A stretch of 64,000 bases of DNA, from positions 1 to 64,000 of the forward strand of contig JAGAXW010000010.1 of assembly GCA_017847725.1 (NCBI GenBank). The letters are read 5' to 3'. The notes under the pieces are model-generated. The model made no database searches, was not told the DNA's origin, and worked only from the letters and a program-made list of their open reading frames with translations. A program made the translations under genes and the position numbers. The stretch's first letter is position 1. Every line of letters starts with the position of its first letter. The stretch is from Prevotella sp. (GTDB lineage: Bacteria > Bacteroidota > Bacteroidia > Bacteroidales > Bacteroidaceae). Positions 53,397 through 62,905 of this stretch are shown here, piece by piece.

Positions 53397-54386
53397 TCAG
53401 TTTTGCATTTCAGCAAATGCCGCAGCCTCAGCCTCGGCAATAATATCCTCACGACTTTTCACCTTGGGAGTAGCGGTAATGTCGTCGAGTGTCAACTCGT
53501 CCGCCAGCGAATCAGCCTGTTGAGTTACAGGCTCCTTTTTCTGCTTCTGAACCACTACGACAGGCGGGTCGATGTTAGGCACGGCCATGACAGGCTCCTC
53601 CTCCATCTTGGTACGGTCGCCCTTGGCAGCAAAGATGGCATCGATGAACTGGGGTTCGCGGCGCAACCGCTGCAAGGTTTCCTTGGCCGCTTTCTGCTGG
53701 CTCTCCTTTTTGGAATAGCCTGTACCCAGACAACCCTCAAGACCCTCGATAAACACCTGTGTGGTGAAAATGGGATTGTTGTCGCTGTCGCGTGTCTGAC
53801 TCAGGTCACGGAACTCTGTCTTTACACGGTTCTTCTGGCTCCACTCCAGCAGTTTCGACTTGAAATTAACCTCCTTATAGGCTACCTTGTCAATATTAAT
53901 AAGGTGCGAAAGGATGCGTTTTTCCATGAATCGCATACAGGCGTCATAGCCTCTGTCTATATAGATGGCGCCCACCAGTGCCTCGAAGGCATTGCCGTTC
54001 ATATAGTTGTTGTGCGACGTGGTGTGGCCTGCCGATAGGATGAGTTGCGGAATGCCCATCTCCTTGGACAGCTTTCCCAGCGTGTCACGACTGACCAGCT
54101 TCGAACGGGTATTGGTGAGGAAGCCCTCACGCTTGCCCTCAAAGTGGCGATATACGATGTCGCCCACGACGGCGTCGAGAATGGCATCGCCCAGAAATTC
54201 CAGCCGCTCGTTGTTCAGCAGCTTTCCTTTCTCATTGCGGCGACCCAGACTCTTGTGGAGCAGTGCCTGCTTATAGAGGCTGATGTCGTGGGGATAGAAT
54301 CCGAGAATATCGTAAAGAGCAGAAAAAAGCTCCTTCTCCTTACGGAAAGGGAGCTTGATTCTATCAATAATGTTGTTAACCCACAT
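53397..54386 (-). CDS. rnc: Ribonuclease III
   Basis: The 329-residue enzyme cleaves double-stranded RNA in rRNA processing. The catalytic signature NNERLEFLGDAILDAV lies near residues 58-73, a second acidic motif is GNAFEALVGAIYID, and a double-stranded RNA-binding domain follows (NFKSKLLEWSQKNRV; GTGYSKKESQQKAAKETL). The last 90 residues are a Bacteroidota-style acidic, Pro/Glu/Val-rich extension without known function. The start overlaps the fabF stop by 11 bases, in the conserved acpP-fabF-rnc order. Confidence 0.95.
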   Translation of the reverse strand: MWVNNIIDRIKLPFRKEKELFSALYDILGFYPHDISLYKQALLHKSLGRRNEKGKLLNNERLEFLGDAILDAVVGDIVYRHFEGKREGFLTNTRSKLVSRDTLGKLSKEMGIPQLILSAGHTTSHNNYMNGNAFEALVGAIYIDRGYDACMRFMEKRILSHLINIDKVAYKEVNFKSKLLEWSQKNRVKTEFRDLSQTRDSDNNPIFTTQVFIEGLEGCLGTGYSKKESQQKAAKETLQRLRREPQFIDAIFAAKGDRTKMEEEPVMAVPNIDPPVVVVQKQKKEPVTQQADSLADELTLDDITATPKVKSREDIIAEAEAAAFAEMQN

Positions 54387-55638
54387 ACTTACGGAATACT
54401 ACGCAGGCGTTGTGACCACCAAAACCAAAGGTATTGCTGAGGCCGGCACGCACCTCGCGTTTCTGAGCCTTATTGAAGGTGAAGTTGAGGTTATAGTCTA
54501 TCTCCTCGTCGAGGTCGTCGTCCTCATGGTTGATGGTGGGCGGCACGATGTCGTTCTGCACAGCCAGCACAGTGGCCATAGCCTCTACAGCACCGGCGGC
54601 ACCCAGCAGGTGACCCGTCATCGACTTGGTCGACGAGATGTTCAGTTTATAGGCAGCGTCGCCAAAGACTTCCTTGATGGCCTTGGCCTCAGAGATGTCG
54701 CCTACGTGGGTCGACGTACCATGTACGTTGATGTAGTCGATATCCTCTGGCTTCATGCCGGCATCTTCCAGTGCATTCTGCATCACCAGCTTGGCACCCA
54801 GTCCCTCAGGATGGCTGGCTGTGATGTGGTGAGCGTCGGCACTCATGCCTGCTCCGACCATCTCAGCATATATCTTGGCGCCACGAGCCTTGGCATGCTC
54901 TAACTCCTCCAGGATAAGGCAACCGGCACCTTCGGCCATGATGAAGCCGTCGCGCGAAGCGCTGAACGGACGGCTGGCCTTTTGGGGCTCGTCGTTGCGG
55001 GTTGAAAGGGCCTTCATAGCATTGAAACCGCCCACACCCGACTCACAGATAGCAGCCTCGGCACCACCTGCGACAATCACGTTAGCCTTGCCCAGACGAA
55101 TCAGGTTGAATGCGTCGGCCAAAGCGTTCGACGAAGAGGCACAAGCAGACGACGTGATATAGTTAGGACCATGGAAGCCGTACATGATTGAAATCTGTCC
55201 GGCTGCGATGTCGGCAATCATCTTAGGGATGAAGAAGGGGTTGAACTTAGGACCATCCTCACGATGGGTGCTATAATAGCTTACCTCCTCCTCGAAAGTC
55301 TTGATACCGCCGATACCCACACCATAGACAACACCGATGCGGTTCTTGTCCTCTGCCTCCAAATCCATGCCAGCATCCTCTACGGCCTGCTTGGCAGCGA
55401 TAATGGCAAACTGTGTATAACGGTCCATCTTGCGAGCCTCTTTGCGGTCGATATAAGCGGCAATGTCCAGATTCTTCACCTCACAGGCAAACTGGGTTTT
55501 GAACTTAGAGGCATCGAAAAGCGTAATAGGTGCAGCACCACTCTTACCAGCCACCATTGCCTCCCAAGTCTCTTCAGGAGTATTGCCAAGTGGCGTAACG
55601 GCACCCATACCTGTTACTACTACTCTTTTTAATTCCAT
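54376..55638 (-). CDS. fabF: 3-oxoacyl-ACP synthase II
   Basis: The 420-residue condensing enzyme elongates acyl-ACP with malonyl-ACP in fatty acid synthesis. The catalytic Cys166 sits in ITSSACASSSNAL, and the His pair in HGTSTHVGD and STKSMTGHLLGAAG. Length is typical. It lies 65 bases after acpP; the spacer contains a perfect 16-bp hairpin. Confidence 0.97.
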   Translation of the reverse strand: MELKRVVVTGMGAVTPLGNTPEETWEAMVAGKSGAAPITLFDASKFKTQFACEVKNLDIAAYIDRKEARKMDRYTQFAIIAAKQAVEDAGMDLEAEDKNRIGVVYGVGIGGIKTFEEEVSYYSTHREDGPKFNPFFIPKMIADIAAGQISIMYGFHGPNYITSSACASSSNALADAFNLIRLGKANVIVAGGAEAAICESGVGGFNAMKALSTRNDEPQKASRPFSASRDGFIMAEGAGCLILEELEHAKARGAKIYAEMVGAGMSADAHHITASHPEGLGAKLVMQNALEDAGMKPEDIDYINVHGTSTHVGDISEAKAIKEVFGDAAYKLNISSTKSMTGHLLGAAGAVEAMATVLAVQNDIVPPTINHEDDDLDEEIDYNLNFTFNKAQKREVRAGLSNTFGFGGHNACVVFRKYVG

Positions 55639-55654
55639 TATGTAAAAATTAAAG

Positions 55655-55692
55655 CATAATGGTTGCTTCGGAATTTCGAAGCAACCATTATG
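55655..55692 (-). terminator. Intercistronic hairpin between acpP and fabF
   Basis: Perfect 16-bp arms CATAATGGTTGCTTCG (55655-55670) and CGAAGCAACCATTATG (55677-55692) enclose a 6-base loop. On the transcribed strand it is followed by CTTTAATTTTT. It begins 12 bases after acpP and likely acts as a partial terminator or RNA stabiliser giving more acpP than fabF. Confidence 0.75.
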
Positions 55693-55703
55693 TCAATACT
55701 TAT

Positions 55704-55940
55704 TTATTTTGCGTTCTCCTCGATGTAAGCGATAGCGTCGCCAACGGTACCGATCTTCTCAGCCTTGTCGTCGGGAATAGAAATACCGAACTCCTTCTCG
55801 AACTCCATGATGAGCTCAACAGTATCCAGCGAATCAGCACCGAGGTCGTTGGTGAAACTTGCTTCGGGCTTAACTTCTGCTTCGTCAACACCAAGCTTGT
55901 CTACGATAATTGCCTTTACTTTGCTTTCAATTTCTGACAT
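55704..55940 (-). CDS. acpP: Acyl carrier protein
   Basis: The 78-residue acidic protein carries acyl chains on 4'-phosphopantetheine attached to Ser37 in [16 protein letters not shown]. Size and helix pattern are normal. It heads acpP-fabF-rnc. The upstream -7 candidate, TTACTTTG on the minus strand near 55997-56004, deviates from consensus. Confidence 0.97.
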   Translation of the reverse strand: MSEIESKVKAIIVDKLGVDEAEVKPEASFTNDLGADSLDTVELIMEFEKEFGISIPDDKAEKIGTVGDAIAYIEENAK

Positions 55941-56136
55941 AATTTTCTTCTTTAAAATGTTAATAATTGATTTCTTATTCTGAAAACTTCACGACAAAAT
56001 GTGCCGTTTTGCGGGTGCAAAGTAACACATTTTTATTGACTTACGCAAATTTTATGACCAAAAAAGCGTTTCTTCCTGCACAACCACCCTACATTTGTGC
56101 AGTTTTTCCCCTTTTTATATGGGTTCTTTTACACTT

Positions 56137-57138
56137 TTACTGACAATCATACTGCTCACGCCTCACTGGATATTCGTTGCGCAACTGTTCGAAAAGTGCA
56201 GCATCGGCCTTCAGCTGCCGGCTGTCTGCCATAGGATTATACCAGTCGAGGGGATTGTCTCCGTGCTGTCGACCGTCTGATGGAGCGACGATAAGACCGG
56301 GATGTGGCAGGTGGAAATGGCGACAGAGGGCATCTATGACCATGTTGTCTGCATTCACCTTACCGTCGGCCGAGTAGCCTGCGATGTGGGGAGTACCAAT
56401 CATGACGCGCTCCAGTAGCTGAGGGTCTATCTGAGGCTCGTGCTCCCATACGTCAAGTACGGCATCGGCCACCTTTCCACTGCGTAGTGCGTCCAACAGC
56501 GCTGTGCCGTCGACCACTTCCCCTCTGCTGGTGTTTATTATATAAGGTGCACGCACCAGCCTGCCAAAGAAGGCCACATCAGCCATGTGCCATGTGGCAT
56601 GTGGCCCCTCGCGCGTCAGGGGTACGTGGAAGGTGATGACGTCGGCCTCGCGCTCGATGGTCTCCAGTTCCACAAAGTCGGCCCTTCCCAGCGGAGGGTC
56701 GCACACCAGCACACGCATGCCCAGCCTATGGGCCACATCACATACCTTCGACCCCACATGGCCACAACCCACCACACCCAGTGTGGCTCCCTGCAGCCTA
56801 AGCCCCCGTTCGCGCGCTATCAGTAGCAGCGACGTCTCCACATACTGGGCTACAGAACCCGCATTGCAGCCAGGACAGTTGGTCCAGCTGATGCCGGCCT
56901 GCTCCAGATAGTGTGTATCAAGATGGTCGTAGCCGATGGTGGCTGTCGCCACGAACCGTACGTTACTGCCCTTCAGCAGTTGCTCATCGCAGCGAGTACG
57001 CGTGCGCACCACCAGGGCGTCGGCATCCTTCACGTCAACCGCCTTGATGTCGGTTCCTCTGAGATACACCACCTCGTCAGCCAGCTTCTCCAATTTCTCC
57101 CGAATATACGGAATCTTGTCGTCGACTACAATCTTCAT
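56137..57138 (-). CDS. pdxB: Erythronate-4-phosphate dehydrogenase
   Basis: The 333-residue NAD enzyme oxidises 4-phosphoerythronate in the DXP-independent... that is, the E. coli-type pyridoxal phosphate pathway. It shows GVVGCGHVGSKVCDVA for NAD binding (about 125), the INTSRGEVVDG catalytic Arg motif, a Glu in WEHEPQID, and GTPHIAGYSADGK with the catalytic His followed by the PdxB-type GYSADGK. The C-terminal dimerisation domain is present. It lies 7 bases after the S46 peptidase gene and is probably cotranscribed. Confidence 0.93.
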   Translation of the reverse strand: MKIVVDDKIPYIREKLEKLADEVVYLRGTDIKAVDVKDADALVVRTRTRCDEQLLKGSNVRFVATATIGYDHLDTHYLEQAGISWTNCPGCNAGSVAQYVETSLLLIARERGLRLQGATLGVVGCGHVGSKVCDVAHRLGMRVLVCDPPLGRADFVELETIEREADVITFHVPLTREGPHATWHMADVAFFGRLVRAPYIINTSRGEVVDGTALLDALRSGKVADAVLDVWEHEPQIDPQLLERVMIGTPHIAGYSADGKVNADNMVIDALCRHFHLPHPGLIVAPSDGRQHGDNPLDWYNPMADSRQLKADAALFEQLRNEYPVRREQYDCQ

Positions 57139-57145
57139 TTGTCAT

Positions 57146-59257
57146 TTATCGAGCGTTAATTTCCTTGATCAGCCGGTCGGCATGTCCCCAGTGCTCCATC
57201 AAGTAGAGCATGTAGCGTACGTCGACGTTGATGGTACGGGCCAACTGGCGATCGAAGAATATGTCGGAGGCCAGGGAGTCCCAGTTGCCGTCGAACGCAA
57301 GGCCCAGGAGTTCGCCCTTGCCATTGAAGATGGGCGAACCGGAGTTGCCTCCCGTGATGTCGTTGTTAGAGAGGAAGCATAGCTGCAGCGTTTTCGTCAG
57401 AGGGTCGGCATAACGGCCGAAGTCCTTGGCTGCCATCAGCTGGTGCATCACGGGCTCTGCAAAATACTCGACATTCTTGTCAGCCTGCTGCATCTTCTCG
57501 TATAGCGAGCGGGCTGTGGTGTAGTAGCCGGAAGGACGCCCGCCCAGGGTGTACTCTCCTATCTGTCCATACGTCATGCGCATGGTGAAGTTGGCATCGG
57601 AATAGTTGGGCATATCTTGCTCCATGCGCAATACGGCGGCACAGAGCCACTGCTCCTGCTGGGCGATGGCAGCACTATACTGCTGGAGGTCGGCCTTGAT
57701 TTTGGCGAAAACCTCACTGATGGAGAGTCCGTAGCGTACGCCCAAATCCTTATCGTAGCTTTTCTTGTTGATATAAATGGGCTTACCGCTCTTCATGAGC
57801 ATAGACTTGCGATAGAGGGTCTTGACATAGGCGGCAACATCGCCATGGAACTGGCGATCGATGGTCTGGTAGAAGTCGGGCAAGTAGTTGCTGTCAACCT
57901 GAAGACGGTAGTTGCGGATAAGGGCAGCGAGGAGCTCACAGTCGGTGGCCTCGTCCCACTCCTTCGTATTGTCGTCGAACTTGATATACTGCTTCTTGGG
58001 CTTGTCGGCCGGTCCTTCCACCTTCATGCCCAAGTTGCTGCGCCAGGCACGGGTGGTCAGCTGGTCGTCGAAAGAATAGAAAGTCTCCCTGAAGATGGTA
58101 CGGATGCGGGTAAGTGCCATACGCTTCTGGTAGAGGCTCTGCAGGGTGTCGAAATTGAGTTTGTCCTTGAGGTAGCCTGTAGAGTCCTGCCACTGCCGTA
58201 TTCTGGCTTCGTACTGCTGCTTCTGCCCGATGAGACCGATGCTGTCGATGCACTTGTTCATACCGATGCTGTTTTTCCAATAGTTGGAGGAATGGGCGTA
58301 TTTGGTCTCATACATGATACGGATGGACTCGGCCGACTGCATGCGCCGCCACATGACGCCCTGCTTTACCTCGCGTACCTGAATGCGAGGGGCATTGATG
58401 GCGTCGCGCCGTTCCTGAATGCCGTAGCTGCTAAGATAACGGCTGGTGGAGCCGGGATAGCCCATGATCATGGCAAAGTCGCCGGGCTTGTAACCCTGCA
58501 GCGACACGGGAGCCCACGACTGGGGATGATAGGGCACATTATCCTTGGAATAGTTGGCAGGCCCATTGGTCTTGGGGTTGGCATAGATGCGGAACACGGA
58601 GTAGTCGCACGTCTGGCGCGGCCACATCCAGTTGTCGGTCTCGCCTCCGTACTTACCCATCGACTTAGGCACGGTGAACACGAGACGCACGTCGTTGAAG
58701 TCGCGATAGGTGGTTAGATAGTATTTGTTGCCTTCGTAGAAAGGTTTCAGTTCGACACGAAGCGTAGAGTCCTGCTGGCGGACGGCTTTCTGCCAAGCAT
58801 TTTCGATGGAGTCGACGACGGCCCCTTGCTGGCTCCACTGCACCCCCTTCAGCTGGGACATAATGCTGTCGGTGACGTCCTTCTGCTCTATCATGAAACT
58901 CACGAAGAGGTCTTCGTTGGGCAGTTCGTCCTCATAACGCTTGGCATAGAATCCGTTGAGCATGTAGTCGTGCTCGACGGTGGAGTGCCGGCGGATGGCG
59001 TCGAAACCGCAGTGATGGTTGGTAAATACCAGTCCGTCGGGAGAGACGACGACTCCCGAGCAGAAGCCGCCAAAGTTGACGACGGCATTCTTGACGGCAC
59101 GGTCGCTCTGATACAGTTGTTCCGCAGGCAGCTGGAAGCCATACTGCTTCATCTGCTCATAGACTGCTGTGGGAAGGTTGTAGAGGGTCCACATACCCTC
59201 GTCGGCATGCGCACCGAGTGTGCAGAGGCACAAGAGTGATATCAGTAACTTTTTCAT
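57146..59257 (-). CDS. S46-family dipeptidyl-peptidase, DPP7-like
   Basis: The 703-residue periplasmic exopeptidase has a signal (LLISLLCLCTLGAHA), the catalytic His in VFTNHHCGFDAI (81/82), and the nucleophile Ser near 638 in TGGNSGSPIFNG. S46 enzymes release N-terminal dipeptides. The specificity position in LAFDGNWDS is Gly, as in DPP7 (hydrophobic P1), rather than Arg as in DPP11 (acidic P1). This serves peptide scavenging, typical for asaccharolytic and gut Bacteroidota. It is 8 bases from the flippase gene upstream and 7 from pdxB downstream. Confidence 0.92.
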   Translation of the reverse strand: MKKLLISLLCLCTLGAHADEGMWTLYNLPTAVYEQMKQYGFQLPAEQLYQSDRAVKNAVVNFGGFCSGVVVSPDGLVFTNHHCGFDAIRRHSTVEHDYMLNGFYAKRYEDELPNEDLFVSFMIEQKDVTDSIMSQLKGVQWSQQGAVVDSIENAWQKAVRQQDSTLRVELKPFYEGNKYYLTTYRDFNDVRLVFTVPKSMGKYGGETDNWMWPRQTCDYSVFRIYANPKTNGPANYSKDNVPYHPQSWAPVSLQGYKPGDFAMIMGYPGSTSRYLSSYGIQERRDAINAPRIQVREVKQGVMWRRMQSAESIRIMYETKYAHSSNYWKNSIGMNKCIDSIGLIGQKQQYEARIRQWQDSTGYLKDKLNFDTLQSLYQKRMALTRIRTIFRETFYSFDDQLTTRAWRSNLGMKVEGPADKPKKQYIKFDDNTKEWDEATDCELLAALIRNYRLQVDSNYLPDFYQTIDRQFHGDVAAYVKTLYRKSMLMKSGKPIYINKKSYDKDLGVRYGLSISEVFAKIKADLQQYSAAIAQQEQWLCAAVLRMEQDMPNYSDANFTMRMTYGQIGEYTLGGRPSGYYTTARSLYEKMQQADKNVEYFAEPVMHQLMAAKDFGRYADPLTKTLQLCFLSNNDITGGNSGSPIFNGKGELLGLAFDGNWDSLASDIFFDRQLARTINVDVRYMLYLMEHWGHADRLIKEINAR

Positions 59258-59265
59258 CTTTTATA

Positions 59266-60717
59266 TTATTTCTTAAAATATTTTCCAATAACGGGCAGAC
59301 CACTGAGCGGGAAATCACGGCGCACAATGTATGTGAGGAAGATGCCGACAAGCGCCGTGTTGAGCAGGACAGACATCCAGAGGCTCACCTCACGACGGGC
59401 CCACAGCATGGTGCCCGTCAGCAGGAGTGCCAGCAGGACGTATTTGGCAATCTCGCGGACAGGATAGTTGAGCGGATAATACTTTTGTCCCACAACATAA
59501 GAGGCCACCATGGCGACGCCATAGCCGGCAAAGCCACCCCACGCACAGGCCATATAGCCATAGCGGGGTACGAAGAGTATGTTAACGGCCAACAGCACCG
59601 TGCAGCCGATGCCTGAGAAGACGGCTCCCCAGATGGTCTTGTCGATAAGCTTATACCAAAACGACAGGTTAAAGTAGACACCCATCATAATCTCGGCAGC
59701 CATAACGATAGGCACCACCTTGAGCCCAACCCAGTATTCGGGCTGTCTGACGACGAGGTGTTTGAGGATGTCGAGGTAGGCTATGACCAACAGGAAGGCC
59801 AGCAGGGTGAAGATGACGAAATACTTCATGGCCTGCGTGTACATCTGGTGCTGGTCCTTGTCCTTGACGCCGGCAAAAACGATGGGCTCGTAGGCATAGC
59901 GGAAGGCCTGCGTAATCATGGCCATAATCATGGCAATCTTGGAACAGGCGCCATAGATGCCCAACTGCTCGAGACTGTCGCTGCCCGTGTAGATGTAGGG
60001 AAAGAGCAACTTGTCGGCCGTCTGGTTCAGAATGCCTGCAATACCCAACACCAGGATGGGCCACGAGTAGCTGAGCATGCGCCGCAGCACTGCGGTGTCC
60101 AGTCCGTAGCGGATGGGGAGTATTTCCTTCACCAGGCAGAGTGCCAGCATGGCCGAACAACAGAGGTTGATGTAGAAGGCATAACCCACCTCCTTACCCT
60201 CAAGCAGGGCAAAGTAGACAATGTTGAGCAAGATACTGACGATGATGTTGAGCAACTTCAGGGATGCAAACTTGATGGCCTTCTTCTGCTGTCTCAGGTA
60301 GGCAAAGGGAATACACAGAAAAGCGTCGATGGCCACCGTCACGGCCATAACCCACACATAAGAAGGATGATCGGCATAGCCCATGAGTCGGCTTATGGGG
60401 TCGACAAACAGCAGCACCAGTATGGCGAACAATAGTGCCACCATACCCACACTGATAAGCGTGGTGGAGTAGACGCGCGCAGAGTCCTCGTGAGTTTTGT
60501 TGGTATAGCGGAAATAAGTGGTTTCCATGCCGAAGGTGAGCAGCACCAGTGCCAGTGCTGTGTAAGCATAGATGTTGGTGATGACTCCATAGCCACCCGA
60601 CGCTGCCGACATCTTGGCAGTATAGAGAGGCACCAACAGGTAGTTGAGAAATCGGCCGATAATGCTGGACAGGCCGTAGATGGCCGTATCCTTGGCCAGT
60701 GATGTTAGTTTTGACAT
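59266..60717 (-). CDS. Polysaccharide/lipid-linked oligosaccharide flippase (Wzx/MOP family)
   Basis: The 483-residue membrane protein has about 12-14 hydrophobic segments and starts SKLTSLAKDTAIYGLSSIIGRFLNYLL, typical for O-antigen/polysaccharide flippases of the MOP superfamily. It likely moves a lipid-linked glycan across the inner membrane. No glycosyltransferase genes lie nearby, so the glycan cannot be named. It lies between the SpmAB fusion (13 bases upstream) and the S46 peptidase on the same strand. Confidence 0.85.
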   Translation of the reverse strand: MSKLTSLAKDTAIYGLSSIIGRFLNYLLVPLYTAKMSAASGGYGVITNIYAYTALALVLLTFGMETTYFRYTNKTHEDSARVYSTTLISVGMVALLFAILVLLFVDPISRLMGYADHPSYVWVMAVTVAIDAFLCIPFAYLRQQKKAIKFASLKLLNIIVSILLNIVYFALLEGKEVGYAFYINLCCSAMLALCLVKEILPIRYGLDTAVLRRMLSYSWPILVLGIAGILNQTADKLLFPYIYTGSDSLEQLGIYGACSKIAMIMAMITQAFRYAYEPIVFAGVKDKDQHQMYTQAMKYFVIFTLLAFLLVIAYLDILKHLVVRQPEYWVGLKVVPIVMAAEIMMGVYFNLSFWYKLIDKTIWGAVFSGIGCTVLLAVNILFVPRYGYMACAWGGFAGYGVAMVASYVVGQKYYPLNYPVREIAKYVLLALLLTGTMLWARREVSLWMSVLLNTALVGIFLTYIVRRDFPLSGLPVIGKYFKK

Positions 60718-60730
60718 GGTTGTTTAGATT

Positions 60731-61963
60731 TTATCCGAAAAACAGATAGCAGATGGCGATACCGGCGATGATGCCTGCCAAGTCGGCAATGAGTCCGCAA
60801 GCCACGGCATGGCGCGTGTAGCGGATGCCTACCGAACCGAAGTAGACGGCCAGAATGTAGAAGGTGGTATCCGTGGATCCCTGGAAGATACACGACAGGC
60901 GACCTACGAACGAGTCGGCACCATAGTTGGTCATGGCATCGACCATCATGCCGCGTGCTCCACTGCCCGAGAGGGGCTTCATCAGGGCCGTTGGCATGGC
61001 ATCGACCCACTGCGTATCGACTCCCGTAGCTTCTACGAGCGTGTGCAGCCCGCCTATCAGCAGGTCCATCGCTCCACTGGCCCTGAAGATGCCGATACCC
61101 ACAAGGATGGCCACCAGATAGGGGATGATGCGCACGGCCGTGGTAAAGCCATCCTTGGCACCCTCGATAAAGGCATCATAGACATTGACCTTCTTGCGGA
61201 CACCGGCCAGTATAAAACTGACGATGATGGTCATCAGCAGGATGTTGGCAATGGTCGTGCTCACAAGATTCATCGTCTCGCCATCCAGCTCTGCAAAGCC
61301 CCTGATGACGATAGCCACCACAGTACAGGCCCCGCCCAGGGTGAGCAGCATGGTGCCGTTGAGCAGATTGATGCGCTGATAAAGCGACGTGACAATGACA
61401 CCGGCCAGCGTAGAGAAGAAGGTGGCCAGCAGGATGGGAATAAAAATATCCGTGGGCTGGGCGGCGTGCAACTGTGCACGGTAGACCATGATAGACACCG
61501 GTATGAGCGTCAGACCCGACGTGTTGAGCACCAGAAACATAATCATGGGATTGGAGGCTGTGTCCTTTTTTACATTCAGTTCCTGCAACTGCTCCATAGC
61601 CTTCAGTCCCAAGGGAGTAGCGGCATTGTCAAGTCCCAGCATGTTGGCAGCGATATTCATAAAGATGCTACCCGTCACAGGGTGGCCTTTCGGTATGTCG
61701 GGAAACAGGCGGACAAAGATTGGAGACAGCAGGCGGGCCAGCACATTGACCACTCCGCCCTTCTCGCCAATCTTCATAATGCCCAGCCACAACGACAGGA
61801 CTCCCGTCAGACCGAGTGAAATCTCAAAGGCCGTCTTCGAGGAATCGAATGTTGAATCCATCATGGCAGGAAATACGTCGAAATCGCCCATCAATATGAG
61901 TTTTACGGCAGCAATAAAAAATGCGATAAGGAAAAAAGCAATCCAGATATAATTCAATACCAT
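60731..61963 (-). CDS. SpmA-SpmB fusion, nucleoside-recognition (Gate) domain membrane protein
   Basis: The 410-residue membrane protein joins a SpmA-like half (LSLWLGIMKIGEKGGVVNVL, MLGLDNAATPLGLKAM) and a SpmB-like half (LVAILVGIGIFRASGAMDLL, GSGARGMMVDAM, FYILAVYFGSVGI). In Bacillus these are separate spore-maturation proteins linked to spore core dehydration. In a non-spore-former the transported substance is unknown. A -7 box (TAATTTTG, minus strand, complement of 61989-61996) lies 26 bases upstream. Confidence 0.88.
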   Translation of the reverse strand: MVLNYIWIAFFLIAFFIAAVKLILMGDFDVFPAMMDSTFDSSKTAFEISLGLTGVLSLWLGIMKIGEKGGVVNVLARLLSPIFVRLFPDIPKGHPVTGSIFMNIAANMLGLDNAATPLGLKAMEQLQELNVKKDTASNPMIMFLVLNTSGLTLIPVSIMVYRAQLHAAQPTDIFIPILLATFFSTLAGVIVTSLYQRINLLNGTMLLTLGGACTVVAIVIRGFAELDGETMNLVSTTIANILLMTIIVSFILAGVRKKVNVYDAFIEGAKDGFTTAVRIIPYLVAILVGIGIFRASGAMDLLIGGLHTLVEATGVDTQWVDAMPTALMKPLSGSGARGMMVDAMTNYGADSFVGRLSCIFQGSTDTTFYILAVYFGSVGIRYTRHAVACGLIADLAGIIAGIAICYLFFG

Positions 61964-61988
61964 AAATCAAACATTTTTATTTAAACGG

Positions 61989-61996
61989 CAAAATTA
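61989..61996 (-). promoter_or_regulatory. -7 box of the SpmAB fusion gene
   Basis: TAATTTTG on the minus strand. The nearest TTTG upstream is only 12 bases away, so no proper -33 box is assigned. Confidence 0.5.
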
Positions 61997-62067
61997 CAAA
62001 AACTTTTGCAAACAGCGCTGATTGTTTAGCATATTTTGTATAAATTACGTATTTTCTGACGGAAACG

Positions 62068-62099
62068 TTTGCGCATTTCATTATTTTGTAGTAATTTTG
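62068..62099 (+). promoter_or_regulatory. Promoter of the frdCA operon
   Basis: TTTG (62068-62071) and TAATTTTG (62092-62099) are 20 bases apart; the frdC ATG is 63 bases beyond. Confidence 0.7.
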
Positions 62100-62161
62100 T
62101 ACCCTAAAACTTTTGCACGTGTACTTATTATTGGGTATTTATTAATCAAAATCAATATTTT

Positions 62162-62872
62162 ATGTGGTTATTCAATTCATCAATTGGTCGTAAGGTTGTT
62201 ATGTCTGTCACCGGACTGGCGCTGATTCTGTTCCTGACATTCCATTGTGCCATGAACGTCATTGCCATTTTCTCTGGTGAAGCTTATAACATGATCTGCG
62301 AACTGTTGGGCGCCAACTGGTATGCCGTTGCGGCTACCATGGGCTTGGCTGCCCTGGCGCTCATTCACATTGTGTTTGCCTTTATCCTGACGGCTCAGAA
62401 CCGTAAGGCTCGTGGCGAAAACCGCTACGATGTGGCTACAACAACTAACAAAAACGGCATTCTGGATGTCGCCGAGGGTTGGGCTTCGACCAACATGCTG
62501 GTGCTGGGAATCATCATCCTCTGCGGTCTGATTCTCCACCTGTATCATTTCTGGAGCAAGATGATGCTGGCCGAGATTATCGGTACTACCAGCGGTCATC
62601 TGCCCACAGACGGCTTCGCCTTCATCATCGACACCTTTGGCGACCCCATCAACGTGGTGATCTACATCATCTGGATCTGCGCCATCTGGTTCCACCTGGC
62701 TCACGGCTTCTGGTCGGCACTCCACACACTGGGTGCAAGTGGTAAGATTTGGCAGAAGCGCATCCAGTGGATTGGCCTCTGCTATGTGTCGCTGCTCATG
62801 CTGGGCTTCCTCGTGGTCGTGCTGGCTTTCGCCTTCAAGTGTGCCCCCAGCCTCTATGCGTTCGGCGGTTAA
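62162..62872 (+). CDS. frdC: Succinate dehydrogenase/fumarate reductase cytochrome b subunit
   Basis: The 236-residue membrane protein starts MWLFNSSIGRKVVMSVTGLA and has five hydrophobic segments with His residues (FHCAMNV; LALIHIVFA; LILHLYHF; WFHLAHGF) suitable for diheme ligation. It anchors the complex in the inner membrane and passes electrons from menaquinol to the flavoprotein. The flavoprotein gene follows after 33 bases. In this phylum the complex works mainly as fumarate reductase, making succinate. Confidence 0.93.
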   Translation: MWLFNSSIGRKVVMSVTGLALILFLTFHCAMNVIAIFSGEAYNMICELLGANWYAVAATMGLAALALIHIVFAFILTAQNRKARGENRYDVATTTNKNGILDVAEGWASTNMLVLGIIILCGLILHLYHFWSKMMLAEIIGTTSGHLPTDGFAFIIDTFGDPINVVIYIIWICAIWFHLAHGFWSALHTLGASGKIWQKRIQWIGLCYVSLLMLGFLVVVLAFAFKCAPSLYAFGG

Positions 62873-62905
62873 TTTGTTAAACCTAAATTTACTTTGAAAA
62901 AGATT

